Shown piece by piece: positions 44,935 through 55,529 of a stretch of 64,000 bases of DNA; the first letter of the stretch is position 1; each line of letters starts with the position of its first letter. The DNA comes from Leucocoprinus leucothites. Taxonomy: Eukaryota; Basidiomycota; Agaricomycetes; Agaricales; Agaricaceae. The stretch spans positions 248,001-312,000 of the forward strand of contig JAACJO010000001.1 of NCBI GenBank assembly GCA_013368445.1, read 5' to 3'. The translations under genes and the position numbers were made by a program. The notes under the pieces are model-generated. The model saw only the letters and a list, made by a program, of their open reading frames with translations, was not told the origin of the DNA and did no database searches.

Positions 44935-45693
44935 TATGTTGGGATTGGTTGGTGGTAGGGTACTGGTACTGGCAATACTGGTGGGGGAATTGGTAAAGCT
45001 AAAGGGGATAGGGTTCATAATAGGACTGAGGAACATTGGGCTATGTCCAAAGGCTGGGCTCAAGGTGTAAGAAGGGGGTCTATCAGTTCTGTACTTCTCT
45101 GGGGATTTGAGTTTGAGATTATCGATTGCTCTTACAAGTGCTTCTGCTTCCTCTTCTGTTTGATTTCCTTCAGATTCTTGCTGGCTTCTATTTCCACTGT
45201 CTGTTCCTTCTTTGTCTTCTTCTTTGTCATCTTTGTCAGATTCAGATTCCTCTGAGCTTGGAGTGTTAACTCTGGGCTCTGAATTATTTTCTTGTGAGGT
45301 TTCTCCAATTCTTGGGGTTGTATTGACAATTGGTTTGATGGTCCTGCTGGATTCTACAGGGGTATCTGGGATGTTGAAGAGTTGTTCTGAGGGGTTTCTT
45401 TCAATTTCCTCTTGGAACTGTCTTGAGGTAAATGAGTCAAGTCTTTCTGGATCAGCTCCTTGTGTGACTTGTTCTTTGACTGCTTCAACAAGTTGCTTTC
45501 TGTGGTATTTTTGGAATTCTTGTAGAACTGTGTATTTAACCTTGACAGAGACATAATAGATGTCTTTTCCTTGGTTATAGTAGAGCTTTTTGGTTTCTTT
45601 GCTCTTCCAGACTCTGTGTTTCCCTAATTCACTGAAGATTAAATCATAGCCTGATTTGGGAAAATGTTCTCTAAGGAACTGTTCTTTATCCAT

Positions 45694-46261
45694 TGTAGAT
45701 TGTGACTATGGGGGCCTATGGAGACACCTGGTATGGTCTTAAATGGAAGATTGTCCTTAAGACAATTACCACACTTGCAGTTTGATTCTGCCATGATTAG
45801 AAAATTAGTTTATAGTCCACTTTGGACTCACCTTTATAGTCACTTGGACTGTGTATTTATAGTCTCTTAAGACTTTCAACAGATAAACTGTCTTCTGAGT
45901 ATTTACTCTTGGGTCTGGTATTCTTCAGAGATATGCCTATTCTTCTGGCAAATTTCTCCCTTCCAAGTATCTACCCTCGGGTCTGGTATCTTATTTGAGA
46001 TTTAGGTGCTATGATCTTAGCTCTCACTAGCCTCTAAATGTTTTAAGAGCATGGGTAATCACTCAGATCAATAAGAATGATTCTCAACTATTCCACTAGT
46101 TGGCAATGTGTGTTGACCCTCTCTTCATTGTTATGCACAATAGTTTTGGGACAGCTTGTACAATAACTGCAATAACCCAAATCAACAGTGTTTGAAATGT
46201 TGTTGGGTTACTGGGCAAAGTAATGGCTCTGTGCTAACAGAGAAGGATTGTTTCTACTTAA
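45694..46261. other. E3 5' leader between gag and the 5' LTR
   Basis: About 570 bp between the gag ATG and the right LTR (5' in element orientation). No reading frame. It should hold the primer-binding site, which I cannot identify. Confidence 0.4.
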
Positions 46262-46336
46262 TGTTACAGTGATGCTGGCCCAGTCCTAAGCTGGCACAAT
46301 AAGTATCAACTTGATCTTATCAAAGGGGACTCCTTC
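46262..46336 (-). repeat. E3 LTR, right, first segment
   Basis: Aligned with the first 75 bp of the left E3 LTR, up to GGGGACTCCTTC, where a copia LTR was inserted. It continues at 54933. Confidence 0.8.
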
Positions 46337-46909
46337 TGTTGCAAAAGTACTAGATGCTCTAATAAAGCACCCTACAGGCTTGCCCTTAGTGAGCATGAGA
46401 ACCTTTCCAATGATTGCTCTCAGACTATTCTAGGATTCATTCCATCACAGATCAGTACATATGGTTATAATTCAATCATTATGTCTTAATATATTTCATG
46501 ATATGTAGTATGACTATGTATGATATCCATAGAGTAATAGTTAGTTGGAATGACTCTAGACAAAGCCATTCATAAGTCAGGATGACATATATGACTAGTA
46601 ATGAGTCAGAATGATTATGATACCATATTATGAGTTGATATTATGTGATATATTCTATGACTCAATAGACATTGTAGAAATGTATAAAAAACAGACTAGA
46701 ATACAGTGGTAGAATAAGTTTTACCAATTCTATTGTGTACAACTAAACAACTATCATTATCATTGCTTCACTTGAACTCAATGTTCTACACAACTTTACT
46801 CAGCTACTGTTCTACACCAATTACTCACTGTTACAACCAACAGAACTAGTGTTCTTACAAAGTGAGTGTGTCATAGCTTGCTCAGTCACTATGCACTATG
46901 TTGTGTAGC

Positions 46910-47455
46910 TGTCAGGATTTGCGAAATACCGGCGCTTACTAAGCGCGTGAAAGTTACGGAGAGGTCGGTCGTTGGCTTCAGCGTATGTGCTGCGCCCTTC
47001 CGATATCGCGTCGACCGATTTGGTCTACGAGGAAGATGACAGGTAGTGCGAATTGGAATTCAACACTGAAGGAATAACGGACAGAGAATTCAGAGTGGAA
47101 TCTTAGTCGATATTCAGAATGAATAATACATGAGCTAGTAGCGACATATTTAAGATAACGCGAAATTGGACAAATAACACGTAAATATCGCGAAGCTCAC
47201 AATGCGACGATAAACGAATAAACAGATAAACGAAAAGTAAATAGACAACGACAAACGCGACGCGACGGAGAACGATAAACATAAATGGAATGGTGGAAAC
47301 GAATATGAGCGCAAATGAAAGGAGGATAGAATGATGAGCGGAGACAGGCTGCGAAATATTTATAGAAATGATAGATAATGAAAAATCGCGGGAATCGGAA
47401 GTCGAAAAAATAGTCGGAGATCAAATCGGAGAGGTCGCGATCGCAGATCGTGACA
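46910..47455 (-). repeat. E2 LTR, left (3' LTR in element orientation)
   Basis: 546 bp. Differs from the right LTR at offsets 38 (GCGCGTG against GCGCATG) and about 101 (ATCGCGTC against ATCGCATC). Confidence 0.95.
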
Positions 47456-47535
47456 GTATTCCCCCTTTAGGACCGAGCCCTCGAGGACTTACTGATCCTT
47501 GATCCCTTATCAAGATCATCTTGCCTCCTACCACC

Positions 47536-48741
47536 ATGGCTCCCCGCTCCTCGAAGAAAACCTCCGACCTAAGCGCAATGACCAATGACGAACTCATGGC
47601 CGAGATTCAACGTCGGAACACCGAACAGGGAGCGAACGTACGGCCAGCGATGGCTGCGGTGTCGGGAATGACGATGAGTCAACCCAGCAACAGTGCGACA
47701 ACGAATCCAGCTTCTACTGCGACACGAAGGACCACTAGATCGCGACAGATAGTCCGAAGCGATGATGACGATGATGATGAAGAGGAAGAGTCGCAGATAT
47801 CGTCGAAGGGTAAGGGGAGAGCACCAACGAGGGCATCAACGTCGGGAACGCGCGAAGTAATGGATCATGTATCCGTTCCTATCGCGACGTCGAGTAGGGC
47901 TTCGTCAAGCTTCGCTTGGAAGAAGAACGGTGCCCGTCAGCAGAACCCGACCGATGGGCTACCTTACCGAAAGAGTTACGTGACGTGTTCGCAATGCGTC
48001 GCTGGGCAGCGGGAGTGTAAGTCGCAGTGTGGATTAGGGAAATGTACGTATTGTGCGCAAGCAAAGAAGGGGTGTTACGATCCGCAGGATGATCCGAAGA
48101 AGGAGGCCTCTAGTCAAGGAGTGAGCTTGTCGCCGATCAGAACGACAGCATCAAAAAAACGAAAAATAACAGCGCCTCCCATGAGTCAACCGTCGCTATC
48201 GAGCTCCGGTGATTGGGGATCGAGTTTCGCACCACCTCCGTCCACTCAACCGTCGTCCTCTTCGCAGTGGAATCTGACTGAAATCCCGCCCGCTGTGGAC
48301 GATGATACATTTGGAGCGATAGAGATTAGGTCACCCGCGATCGTCGCTGAACAGGACACTAGGATGGTGGTAAGTCCGTTCGCAGATATGTAATGCAACG
48401 TTACTAAAATCGCGATGAAGTCTCCTCAGCCCCTTCCGCCCCAACTATCGCGGGCTCCCGGTCATTCCCCAAATCTTTCGCGAGAAGTCGCACGATTATC
48501 ATCAGCAGTGGACAATCTGGAGATCACGACGAGGGAAAATACGCAGGCGCAACTTCAGAATTGGGTTATGTTGCAACAGCAGGTTAGCGCGTTGGATGAG
48601 CAGGTGTCGGCATCGAGGGAGACTACGAGGGTGTTACAGGCGCATGGAAGGACACTTGAGAGGCTCGTGGCGATCGAGGAGGCGAAGCTAGCGATGGCGC
48701 AGGGATCGAAGGATGGTGCGGGACGTGGGTATCGGAAATGA
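47536..48741 (+). CDS. E2 antisense ORF: cysteine-rich, coiled-coil protein of unknown function
   Basis: Two exons, 47536-48369 and 48421-48741, around a 51-nt GT-AG intron, give 384 residues. The ATG is in ACCATGG. The N-terminus reads MAPRSSKKTSDLS and a helical MTNDELMAEIQRR, then a Ser/Thr- and Asp/Glu-rich linker. Next comes a dense cysteine block, TCSQCVAGQRECKSQC followed by CTYCAQAKKGCYDP: CX2C-X6-C-X3-C-X4-C-X2-C-X5-C, likely zinc-binding. Exon 2 encodes Pro/Ser-rich sequence and a C-terminal coiled coil (REVARLSSAVDNLEI to RTLERLVAIEEAKLA). No TM helix or signal peptide. It converges with pol, whose stop is at 49040. No database family is recognised. The order differs from E1 (there the main coil comes before the cysteines), so homology is likely but not proven. 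Confidence 0.75.
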
Positions 48742-49039
48742 GGGAAGGAGGGAGTAGAAAGGACAAGGACTATAAAGAAAAGGACTATGAAGATCGCTGT
48801 CGTCGTCGTCTCTGCTTTTAGTGAAGAATAATTGTATACTACTCGAATGTTTTTTCTTTTGGTTTTTCTTGTTTCGTAATAAATGCTATCTTGATGGAAT
48901 GAAGTGAGTATGGTGTGAAAGAAAAGGAAATCGAAAATGAGATGTTAAGGACTGGAATATCGACTTGGAATGAAAAGGAATGTTGCGAGAAACATGCGAA
49001 AGAATGTCTGTAAAAGATTGAAAATGATAGTGAGTAGTT

Positions 49040-52000
49040 TTAAAGTGAAGAGAGAGGTCCAGGTTTATCAGGGTACATGCGGTGGAAGTCGGAAACTAGG
49101 TCTATGGCATGTTCGAGCTCTGTCGCAGGTAACCACGACTCTGCTTCGTCCGTATCTTCGTAACCAAGCCATACTACTTTGTAAAGGAGTTTACAAGCGC
49201 GTTGACGTCGATCGATCTTTGAATCAACGATGCGATCAACTTCGTATTCTGGTTCTCCATCAACCTCCACTGCAGATGGTGGTGATGCGACGCGATTTGG
49301 AATGGAGCTAGGGGTGAAAGGTTCGAGCATGGAAACATGGAATACAGGATGAACAGCGCGCATAGAGTCAGGAAGTCGAAGAGTAAAAGAATGTGAACCT
49401 GGTTGGGAAATAATTTCGTAGGGTCCAAGGTATTTTTCGGAGAGTTTCTTCGAAGGTCTCGTCGTGCGGAAGTACTGTGCTTTGACAAAGACCTTATCAC
49501 CAATCTTAAATGCAGGTGCAACAAGACGGCGATCATCAGCATTGGCCTGATAGCGACGCTGGGCATGAGCGATTTCCGACTTGAGAGTCGAATGTAGTTC
49601 GTCTAAATCCACAGCGAAGTCGCGGGCACGAGCTGATGCGAGATCCCTCTCAGGGTGAACTGTGATATTAGGGTGGTAACCTTTATTAGCGAAGAACGGA
49701 GAGATACCAGTGGTAGCGGAAGGAGAATTATTGAAAGCGAACTCAGCTATAGGTAATAGGTCGGACCAATTACTCTGTTGGTAGTTGCAATAAATGCGCA
49801 AGTACTGTTCAAGAGTTTGGTTAGTTCGTTCAGTCTGACCGTCACCTTCAGGATGATAACCTGACGTGAAGTGTAACTTCATGTCCAAAGCTTCTCCTAG
49901 CGATCGGAAAAAGTGCGAAACAAATTCCGAACCGCGATCAGAGGTAACATTAGCAGGGATACCATGTTTGGAGAAGACATGAATGACAAAGAGTTTAGCG
50001 AGTTCTGTGGAAGTAATGGTATCATGAGTTGGAATGAAAATCGCTTGTTTGGTTAGCCTATCCACAATGACCAGAATTGAGTCAAACCCTGAGGACTTTG
50101 GAAGTTTTTCGATGAAATCCATAGAAATTGAATCCCAAGGTCGCGATGGTATGGGAAGTTGCTTGAGAGTTCCATAGGGGCGATGGCGTCGAGCTTTCGA
50201 TCTTGAACAGGTAACACAACCTTTGCAGTAATCCTTGACAAAGTCGCGGATATTTGGCCACGTATACTCACGGCGAACAAGTTCTAGAGTTTTGTTTTGA
50301 CCGAAATGGCCAGCGAGTGCATGGTCGTGATAGTACTGCAAAATGCGCAAACGAAGATCGTTAGTATCGGGAACGTAGATTCTACCATCAAGTAACAAGA
50401 AACCCTCGGAGTCTTTGGACCAGCGACCCTCTGGATGAGCGAAATGATCGGAAACAGAATCGTCAGTGGAAATAGCGGAAAGAATGTCTGTGCGAAGTTG
50501 CGAAATGTCCATAATAAGACCAGCGCGCAGCGCAGGCGTATAAAGATACGAAGCACGAATAGAAGTAGAAAGTTGTTCGTTAGTAAAGACAGGTCGGAAA
50601 TTGTGAGGATTAACCGTGGCGTAGCCATTATTCCCCCCTTTTGGGTAGACGTCCCAACGTCTAGTTAGGGCATCTGGTTTCGTTCCAAGCTTACCAGGTC
50701 TAAATCGAATAACAAGGTTGAACTGCGATAAGAACTCGGACCATCTGGCCTGTCTGCGCGTTAGTATCTTTGTGGTAGAGAAATACTCAAGGTTCCTATG
50801 ATCGGTGACCACATCAATAGGAAGCGCAGCGCCTTCGAGATAATGGCGCCAGATTCGGAATGCTTCAAAAATTGCAAGCAGTTCCTTGTCATGGGTGTCG
50901 TAGTTGAGCTCGGATGTGGAAAATGTACGGGAATGAAAAGCGATAGGGTGAATATCTCCATCAGGAGCAATGATAGAGAGTATAGCTGCCAGGGCATAGT
51001 CAGAGGCATCGGTTTCCACAATAATTTGTGTATCGGGAATCCAATGGGTAAGAACTGGTGCACGCGTAAAGGCCTCCTTGAGGGAGTTAAAAGCCTTGCG
51101 AGCTTTTTCGTCGAAGTTCCACTGTATGTGTTTTCGCGTGAGGCGAGTTAGTGGTACAACAATATCGGAATAACCATAAATGAAACGACGATAGAAGTTT
51201 GCGAAACCAAGGAAGGATTGTATGTCCTTGACCTTCTTCGGTTCGGGCCAGTCCTGGATAGTTTTTACCTTTTCTTCTGACATTTTCAGACCGTCTGGAG
51301 AAAGAATGTAGCCGAGGTATTCGACTGTGTCAGTATGGAACTCGCATTTATCAGCGCGAGCATAAAGGCCGTTTTGGCGCAACCTTTTAAGGACTTCGCG
51401 AACGTGTTTGCGATGCGAATTAATGTCCTCCGAATATATGAGAATATCGTCAAGATAAACGGTTACGCACGTATCAAGAAGATCCTGGAAAATGTCGTTC
51501 ATGAATCGCTGGAAGGCAGCAGGAGCGTTGGTGAGACCGAAAGGCATCACAAGCCACTCGAATGAACCATAGCGAGTGCGGAATGCAGTTTTCCACTCAT
51601 CGCCTTCAGCAATACGAACCAAATGATAAGCATGTCGGAGATCAATCTTGGTATAGATACCAGCCTTTCGCGGAGAGTCCAGCAAGTCAGAAATGAGCGG
51701 TAGTGGGTAGCGATCTTTCCTAGTGATCCGGTTAAGACCACGGAAATCAACACAGAGTCGAAGAGAGCCATCTTTCTTTTTGACGAAGAGAACAGGAGCA
51801 CCATGAGGAGAATTAGAAGGTCGAATAAAACCAATGGAAAGATTTTCGTCAATGAATTCTCGGAGTGCAGCAAGCTCAACCTGCGAAAGCGAATAAATCG
51901 TTCCGACAGGAGGAGAAGTGCCTTCCTCGAGATTAATGCGCAAGTCGTAAGGTCGGTGAGGTGGGAGACTGTCAGCATGGGATTTGCTGAAAACATCCGC

Positions 52001-52750
52001 GAATTCATGATATTCCGAAGGAACGTTAGAAAGGTTGATGGGATCCTGCGAAGAAGAAGAAGCAGCTCCAGCCACAGATGAGCGCCGGAGATCCAGACCA
52101 AAACGCATAGAGCCAGGTTGACGACAGACACGCGCAAATGCAGCCGCGCCAATCAGTCGAACGTCAGGTCGAGAAGTGGAAGAATCGGGAACTGGTGAGA
52201 TTGTATCAGGAGCCGGCGATTCGGCAGAGATAGGCGCGCAGACAGAAGGAGTAGCAAGATCTGATTGCAGAGTAGATCGGAAAGCGATTTGACCTGAAAC
52301 CCAATCAATCAACGGATTGTAGCGGGCAAGCCAATTATGTCCAAGAACCACAGAGCAAGACGGATCAAGCCGAGTGACATAGAAGTCCAGATTTATACAT
52401 TCACCAGTTGGAAACGAGATAGGGATTTTCGCAGTTTCTGAAATGAACGAATTAGATGAACCATCAAACAATCGCAACTCTACGGGAGGAATCGGAATAG
52501 TGGGTACACGGTATTTACGAATAAGCGAATTGTCTATGAAGCAATGAGTCGAACCACTATCAACTAGCGCAGTAAGTGAAATAGGGAGTGAAGAAGATTT
52601 GTCCAAAAGCAATGAAGAAGTAAGCGAAATATGAAGAGAGTTCGGATCGGAAAGAGCGGACGCGTTGAGTCGAATACTCTCTGAAGCACAGGAGAGTTCA
52701 ACGCGATCCTCAGCCTGTGCAGAGTTCTGAGGATCGCTCGCTATTTTTTC
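49040..52750 (-). CDS. E2 Pol polyprotein (protease, RT, RNase H, integrase, chromodomain)
   Basis: A single open frame of about 1237 codons entered from gag by a -1 shift near 52750. In order: aspartic protease (ALVDSGSTHCFID), RT with the YLDDILIYSED active site (about 380 codons after 52612), RNase H (VETDASDYALAAIL), integrase with an HHCC zinc finger (HDHALAGHFG, then CKGCVTCSRSK), DDE core (SMDFIEKLP, TSDRGSEF, then DGQTERTNQ) and a C-terminal chromodomain (YKVVWLGYEDTDEAESWLP). All catalytic residues are present and no stop interrupts it. The chromodomain places it among the chromoviruses, which use it to steer integration to marked chromatin. An ATG-less start (no good ATG before the protease) supports frameshift expression. 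Confidence 0.93.
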   Translation of the reverse strand, partial: EKIASDPQNSAQAEDRVELSCASESIRLNASALSDPNSLHISLTSSLLLDKSSSLPISLTALVDSGSTHCFIDNSLIRKYRVPTIPIPPVELRLFDGSSNSFISETAKIPISFPTGECINLDFYVTRLDPSCSVVLGHNWLARYNPLIDWVSGQIAFRSTLQSDLATPSVCAPISAESPAPDTISPVPDSSTSRPDVRLIGAAAFARVCRQPGSMRFGLDLRRSSVAGAASSSSQDPINLSNVPSEYHEFADVFSKSHADSLPPHRPYDLRINLEEGTSPPVGTIYSLSQVELAALREFIDENLSIGFIRPSNSPHGAPVLFVKKKDGSLRLCVDFRGLNRITRKDRYPLPLISDLLDSPRKAGIYTKIDLRHAYHLVRIAEGDEWKTAFRTRYGSFEWLVMPFGLTNAPAAFQRFMNDIFQDLLDTCVTVYLDDILIYSEDINSHRKHVREVLKRLRQNGLYARADKCEFHTDTVEYLGYILSPDGLKMSEEKVKTIQDWPEPKKVKDIQSFLGFANFYRRFIYGYSDIVVPLTRLTRKHIQWNFDEKARKAFNSLKEAFTRAPVLTHWIPDTQIIVETDASDYALAAILSIIAPDGDIHPIAFHSRTFSTSELNYDTHDKELLAIFEAFRIWRHYLEGAALPIDVVTDHRNLEYFSTTKILTRRQARWSEFLSQFNLVIRFRPGKLGTKPDALTRRWDVYPKGGNNGYATVNPHNFRPVFTNEQLSTSIRASYLYTPALRAGLIMDISQLRTDILSAISTDDSVSDHFAHPEGRWSKDSEGFLLLDGRIYVPDTNDLRLRILQYYHDHALAGHFGQNKTLELVRREYTWPNIRDFVKDYCKGCVTCSRSKARRHRPYGTLKQLPIPSRPWDSISMDFIEKLPKSSGFDSILVIVDRLTKQAIFIPTHDTITSTELAKLFVIHVFSKHGIPANVTSDRGSEFVSHFFRSLGEALDMKLHFTSGYHPEGDGQTERTNQTLEQYLRIYCNYQQSNWSDLLPIAEFAFNNSPSATTGISPFFANKGYHPNITVHPERDLASARARDFAVDLDELHSTLKSEIAHAQRRYQANADDRRLVAPAFKIGDKVFVKAQYFRTTRPSKKLSEKYLGPYEIISQPGSHSFTLRLPDSMRAVHPVFHVSMLEPFTPSSIPNRVASPPSAVEVDGEPEYEVDRIVDSKIDRRQRACKLLYKVVWLGYEDTDEAESWLPATELEHAIDLVSDFHRMYPDKPGPLSSL

Positions 52751-54321
52751 GAACTCTCGGATTGAGAGCCCGAAGGTTGCGAAGCATCCTTGGAGTCTGC
52801 ATCGGCCTTGGCGTTTCGCCCTTTAGGCTTGTTCGCATTAGAAGAAGAAGAAGTAGAATTGGAATTATTATTAGTATTACCGGACTCGTTCTTGCGAGGA
52901 CAGTCGCGAATCATGTGGTTTCCACCACAGTATAAGCATTGTCCATTTGCGATGCGACGCTGACGCTCTTGAGCAGTCAGCTTACCCTCCTTGTTGAGTT
53001 TTCCGGCGAGAGGATTGGAGGGTTGTGATGAGGAAGAAGGATTCGACGATTTCTGGAATGGTTTAGGATTGTTGGAAGGAGGATTGGAAGGTGTGTTGGG
53101 CTGCTGCGATGAATTCTGCTGGCGATTGTTGTTGTTGTTCTTCCCCTTGTTTTTATTCTGCTGGTTCTGCTGGTTCTGTATATCAGGACGCGTCGAAGAC
53201 TGACCTGGTTTTTCACCAGTACGCTTCTTTTCGCGGACACGGGACCAGTAGTTGTTGTCGATTTGCATAGCGAGACGTCGCATAGCAGCAAGGGAAGAGG
53301 GTTTGCCAGTAGGAGAGCTGGAAATGATGTCGGAAATGCGATCTGGAAGGCCTCGATAATAGCGGTAAACTAGGACGTTGTCGGGCCATCCCAAGATACT
53401 AGCAAGTCGCGAGAACTCAACGTTATACTTGGTTATAGTCCAGTTATGACCCATGCGAAGGTGTTCCAACTCCTCCGCTGCCTCTGTCTCGCGATCAAGG
53501 GCCCCAAAATTCTCGCACAACTCGTCCGCAAACAATTGGAAATCCTGAAACCAGGAAATGACGTCCCAATCGTACTCCACTTGAAGAACCGTTTGAAAGT
53601 GCTGCTGAGCGGGTCCCTTGAGAAAGGTCATCGCAAAGCTAACCTTCGCACGTTCTGTAGTGAATTGCGACGGATTAGTATTGAAGTATAAGCGGCATTG
53701 AAAAAGGAACTCGTCTAGTTTCTGAGGCTTGGAGCCGTCAAATGTGTCGGGCTCTTTAGCCTGAATGCGTTCCGTTTTAACGACAGGCTGGGGAGTATGG
53801 TTGCGATTTTCGAGATTAGTTGCAAAACGATCCATAATGTTCAGGAATCGTTCTTCAGGGTCTGGGTTTTGACGACGGCGGCGACGAGGAGGCTCATCAG
53901 GCTCATCCTCTGGGTCACCTTCATCATCAGGATCATCATTGGGAGGACCTCCATCGCCATCTCCACCTCCTGCATCAGCACCATCATTATCCAAATGTTC
54001 ATCATCCTGACCCAAATCTTCAAGTTCGAAAAATTGGGTATTGCCCTCCGGTTCTTGTGCGTTATTCTCCTCTTCTTCCTCGTTGTCTTCGTTATGGTCA
54101 ACACTGACCTGGTCGCGCTCAGGCTGGGGTTCATCTTCTTCGGACTCATGAATAGTCCTATGCGAAGCTTCACGCCCATTTCGAGGTGGACCTGAAAACC
54201 GAGGAGTAGAAGGAGCGCCACCTCTACCACGAGTAGAAGGTGCGCGTCGAGAGGGAAGTGGATGATTCTGGACAGAAATACCACGAGTACGAGCAGTATT
54301 GCGAGTAAGTGTTGTAGACAT
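52741..54321 (-). CDS. E2 Gag
   Basis: 526 residues from ATG 54321, 42 bp inside the 5' LTR. The N-terminus is basic and Pro/Gly-rich, then a long Asp/Glu-rich stretch. The capsid-like region contains FDGSKPQKLDEFLFQCRLYF, ISWFQDFQLFADEL and YRYYRGLPDRI, typical of retrotransposon gag. An Asn/Gln-rich linker leads to a zinc knuckle CLYCGGNHMIRDC, one residue shorter than the usual CX2CX4HX4C. It ends SKK-stop, with the TAG straight after a run of six A, where the pol frame takes over by -1. Builds the virus-like particle. Confidence 0.92.
   Translation of the reverse strand: MSTTLTRNTARTRGISVQNHPLPSRRAPSTRGRGGAPSTPRFSGPPRNGREASHRTIHESEEDEPQPERDQVSVDHNEDNEEEEENNAQEPEGNTQFFELEDLGQDDEHLDNDGADAGGGDGDGGPPNDDPDDEGDPEDEPDEPPRRRRRQNPDPEERFLNIMDRFATNLENRNHTPQPVVKTERIQAKEPDTFDGSKPQKLDEFLFQCRLYFNTNPSQFTTERAKVSFAMTFLKGPAQQHFQTVLQVEYDWDVISWFQDFQLFADELCENFGALDRETEAAEELEHLRMGHNWTITKYNVEFSRLASILGWPDNVLVYRYYRGLPDRISDIISSSPTGKPSSLAAMRRLAMQIDNNYWSRVREKKRTGEKPGQSSTRPDIQNQQNQQNKNKGKNNNNNRQQNSSQQPNTPSNPPSNNPKPFQKSSNPSSSSQPSNPLAGKLNKEGKLTAQERQRRIANGQCLYCGGNHMIRDCPRKNESGNTNNNSNSTSSSSNANKPKGRNAKADADSKDASQPSGSQSESSKK
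52744..52749 (-). promoter_or_regulatory. candidate -1 frameshift site between E2 gag and pol
   Basis: On the minus strand gag reads TCG AAA AAA TAG. One base back, GAA AAA ATA GCG opens straight into pol with no stop for the whole protease region. E1 has the same arrangement (GAA AAA TAG at 34916). The heptamer is not a perfect X-XXY-YYZ, so the exact mechanism is unproven. Confidence 0.5.
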
Positions 54322-54362
54322 ATTAAGAGAACGATACCGAAAGTTGGGGATTCTGAATATAC

Positions 54363-54908
54363 TGTCAGGATTTGCGAAATACCGGCGCTTACTAAGCGCA
54401 TGAAAGTTACGGAGAGGTCGGTCGTTGGCTTCAGCGTATGTGCTGCGCCCTTCCGATATCGCATCGACCGATTTGGTCTACGAGGAAGATGACAGGTAGT
54501 GCGAATTGGAATTCAACACTGAAGGAATAACGGACAGAGAATTCAGAGTGGAATCTTAGTCGATATTCAGAATGAATAATACATGAGCTAGTAGCGACAT
54601 ATTTAAGATAACGCGAAATTGGACAAATAACACGTAAATATCGCGAAGCTCACAATGCGACGATAAACGAATAAACAGATAAACGAAAAGTAAATAGACA
54701 ACGACAAACGCGACGCGACGGAGAACGATAAACATAAATGGAATGGTGGAAACGAATATGAGCGCAAATGAAAGGAGGATAGAATGATGAGCGGAGACAG
54801 GCTGCGAAATATTTATAGAAATGATAGATAATGAAAAATCGCGGGAATCGGAAGTCGAAAAAATAGTCGGAGATCAAATCGGAGAGGTCGCGATCGCAGA
54901 TCGTGACA
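54363..54908 (-). repeat. E2 LTR, right (5' LTR in element orientation)
   Basis: 546 bp, two differences from the left LTR. Followed by GTAGC, the target duplication. Confidence 0.95.
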
Positions 54909-54932
54909 GTAGCAGCAATTACTGTTTCAACA

Positions 54933-55529
54933 TCTTCTTGGTAAGCAACAAAGTTGTTTACAAAGTCAGAGTTATAACACAGCAATTATAGAGTTAAGAC
55001 TTTAGTAATTGAGATCTTAAGTGACTTAAGTTTCAATTCAACATTGTAGATAAAGGCTCATATTGAGTCTCCACCTAACCAAGTAGAAATATTATTTCTA
55101 CTTGGTGGATGTCAACAACTTATATACAATACAAGTCTGTATCTAATATTAACTAGGTCTAAGGGCTTCTAATGAAAGAAGAGAAGCATACAGCTTCCTT
55201 AATGCTAATTAAACTATATAAGATGTGATCTGTCAAAGAAGCTTTAGAAGTTTTTCTAAAGAAGTTCTTCTTTGATCATCTGACAAGATCACAGGGTAAG
55301 TCCAAATATAGCACAGCTATATTTAACAATCATATGTCATCACAATGTTAACAAAACCAAATAAGACAAAATGAATCATAGCAAGACAAAGTAAACAAGT
55401 CAAGAACAAGATAGGAAAATACAAGAACAAATAAAGTGAAAACATAATTGCAATATTACTTGAGTAAAGCTAATATTGACTTCATATTGTAAATGGAACA
55501 AATGCTAGATATAATCAATATACATAACA
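54933..55529 (-). repeat. E3 LTR, right, second segment
   Basis: Continues the E3 LTR after the copia/E2 insertion and ends ATATACATAACA like the left LTR at 38968. Confidence 0.8.

Larger units (their letters stand above)
42560..45693 (-). pseudogene. E3 gag, split by Tc1-B
   Basis: Begins MDKEQFLREHFPKSG at 45693, with an acidic Glu/Ser/Asp-rich middle and a Pro-rich part that is cut at 44937 by Tc1-B. It resumes at 43341 with a Pro/Gly-rich linker and the capsid-like FDGNPSYYRPWMAKVKLYF. Further stops (TAA near 42908) follow. Confidence 0.75.
46910..54908 (-). mobile_element. gypsy/chromovirus LTR retrotransposon E2 (young, apparently complete)
   Basis: 546-bp LTRs (46910-47455 and 54363-54908) that differ at two sites only, both G/A at a CG. 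The 5-bp target duplication GTAGC is perfect. Gag and pol are open on the minus strand, and a spliced ORF lies on the plus strand. Not CpG-depleted, unlike E1 and E3. It is the youngest insertion of the nest. Confidence 0.95.
46337..54932 (+). mobile_element. solo copia LTR, split by E2
   Basis: 46337-46909 plus 54914-54932 make one TGTTG...CAACA LTR of about 590 bp. It is the inverse of the LTR at 57340-57951. The flanks CCTTC/TCTTC fit a 5-bp duplication with one change. No internal copia sequence is attached. E2 lies inside it, with GTAGC duplicated. Confidence 0.82.
38302..55529 (-). mobile_element. gypsy/chromovirus LTR retrotransposon E3 (decayed, carries later insertions)
   Basis: The LTRs start TGTTAYAGTGA and end ATACATAACA: left 38302-38968 intact, right 46262-46336 plus 54933-55529 split by later insertions. 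Possible target duplication GATAA/GACAA with one mismatch. The internal part, on the minus strand, has gag (45693 downward, split by Tc1-B), a pol lacking protease and the RT palm, a chromodomain, and a third ORF. Confidence 0.85.

Noticed and set aside
45043..45556. Plus-strand Ser/Leu/Val-rich frames
   Set aside because: Antisense of the Glu/Ser-rich part of E3 gag; no independent support.
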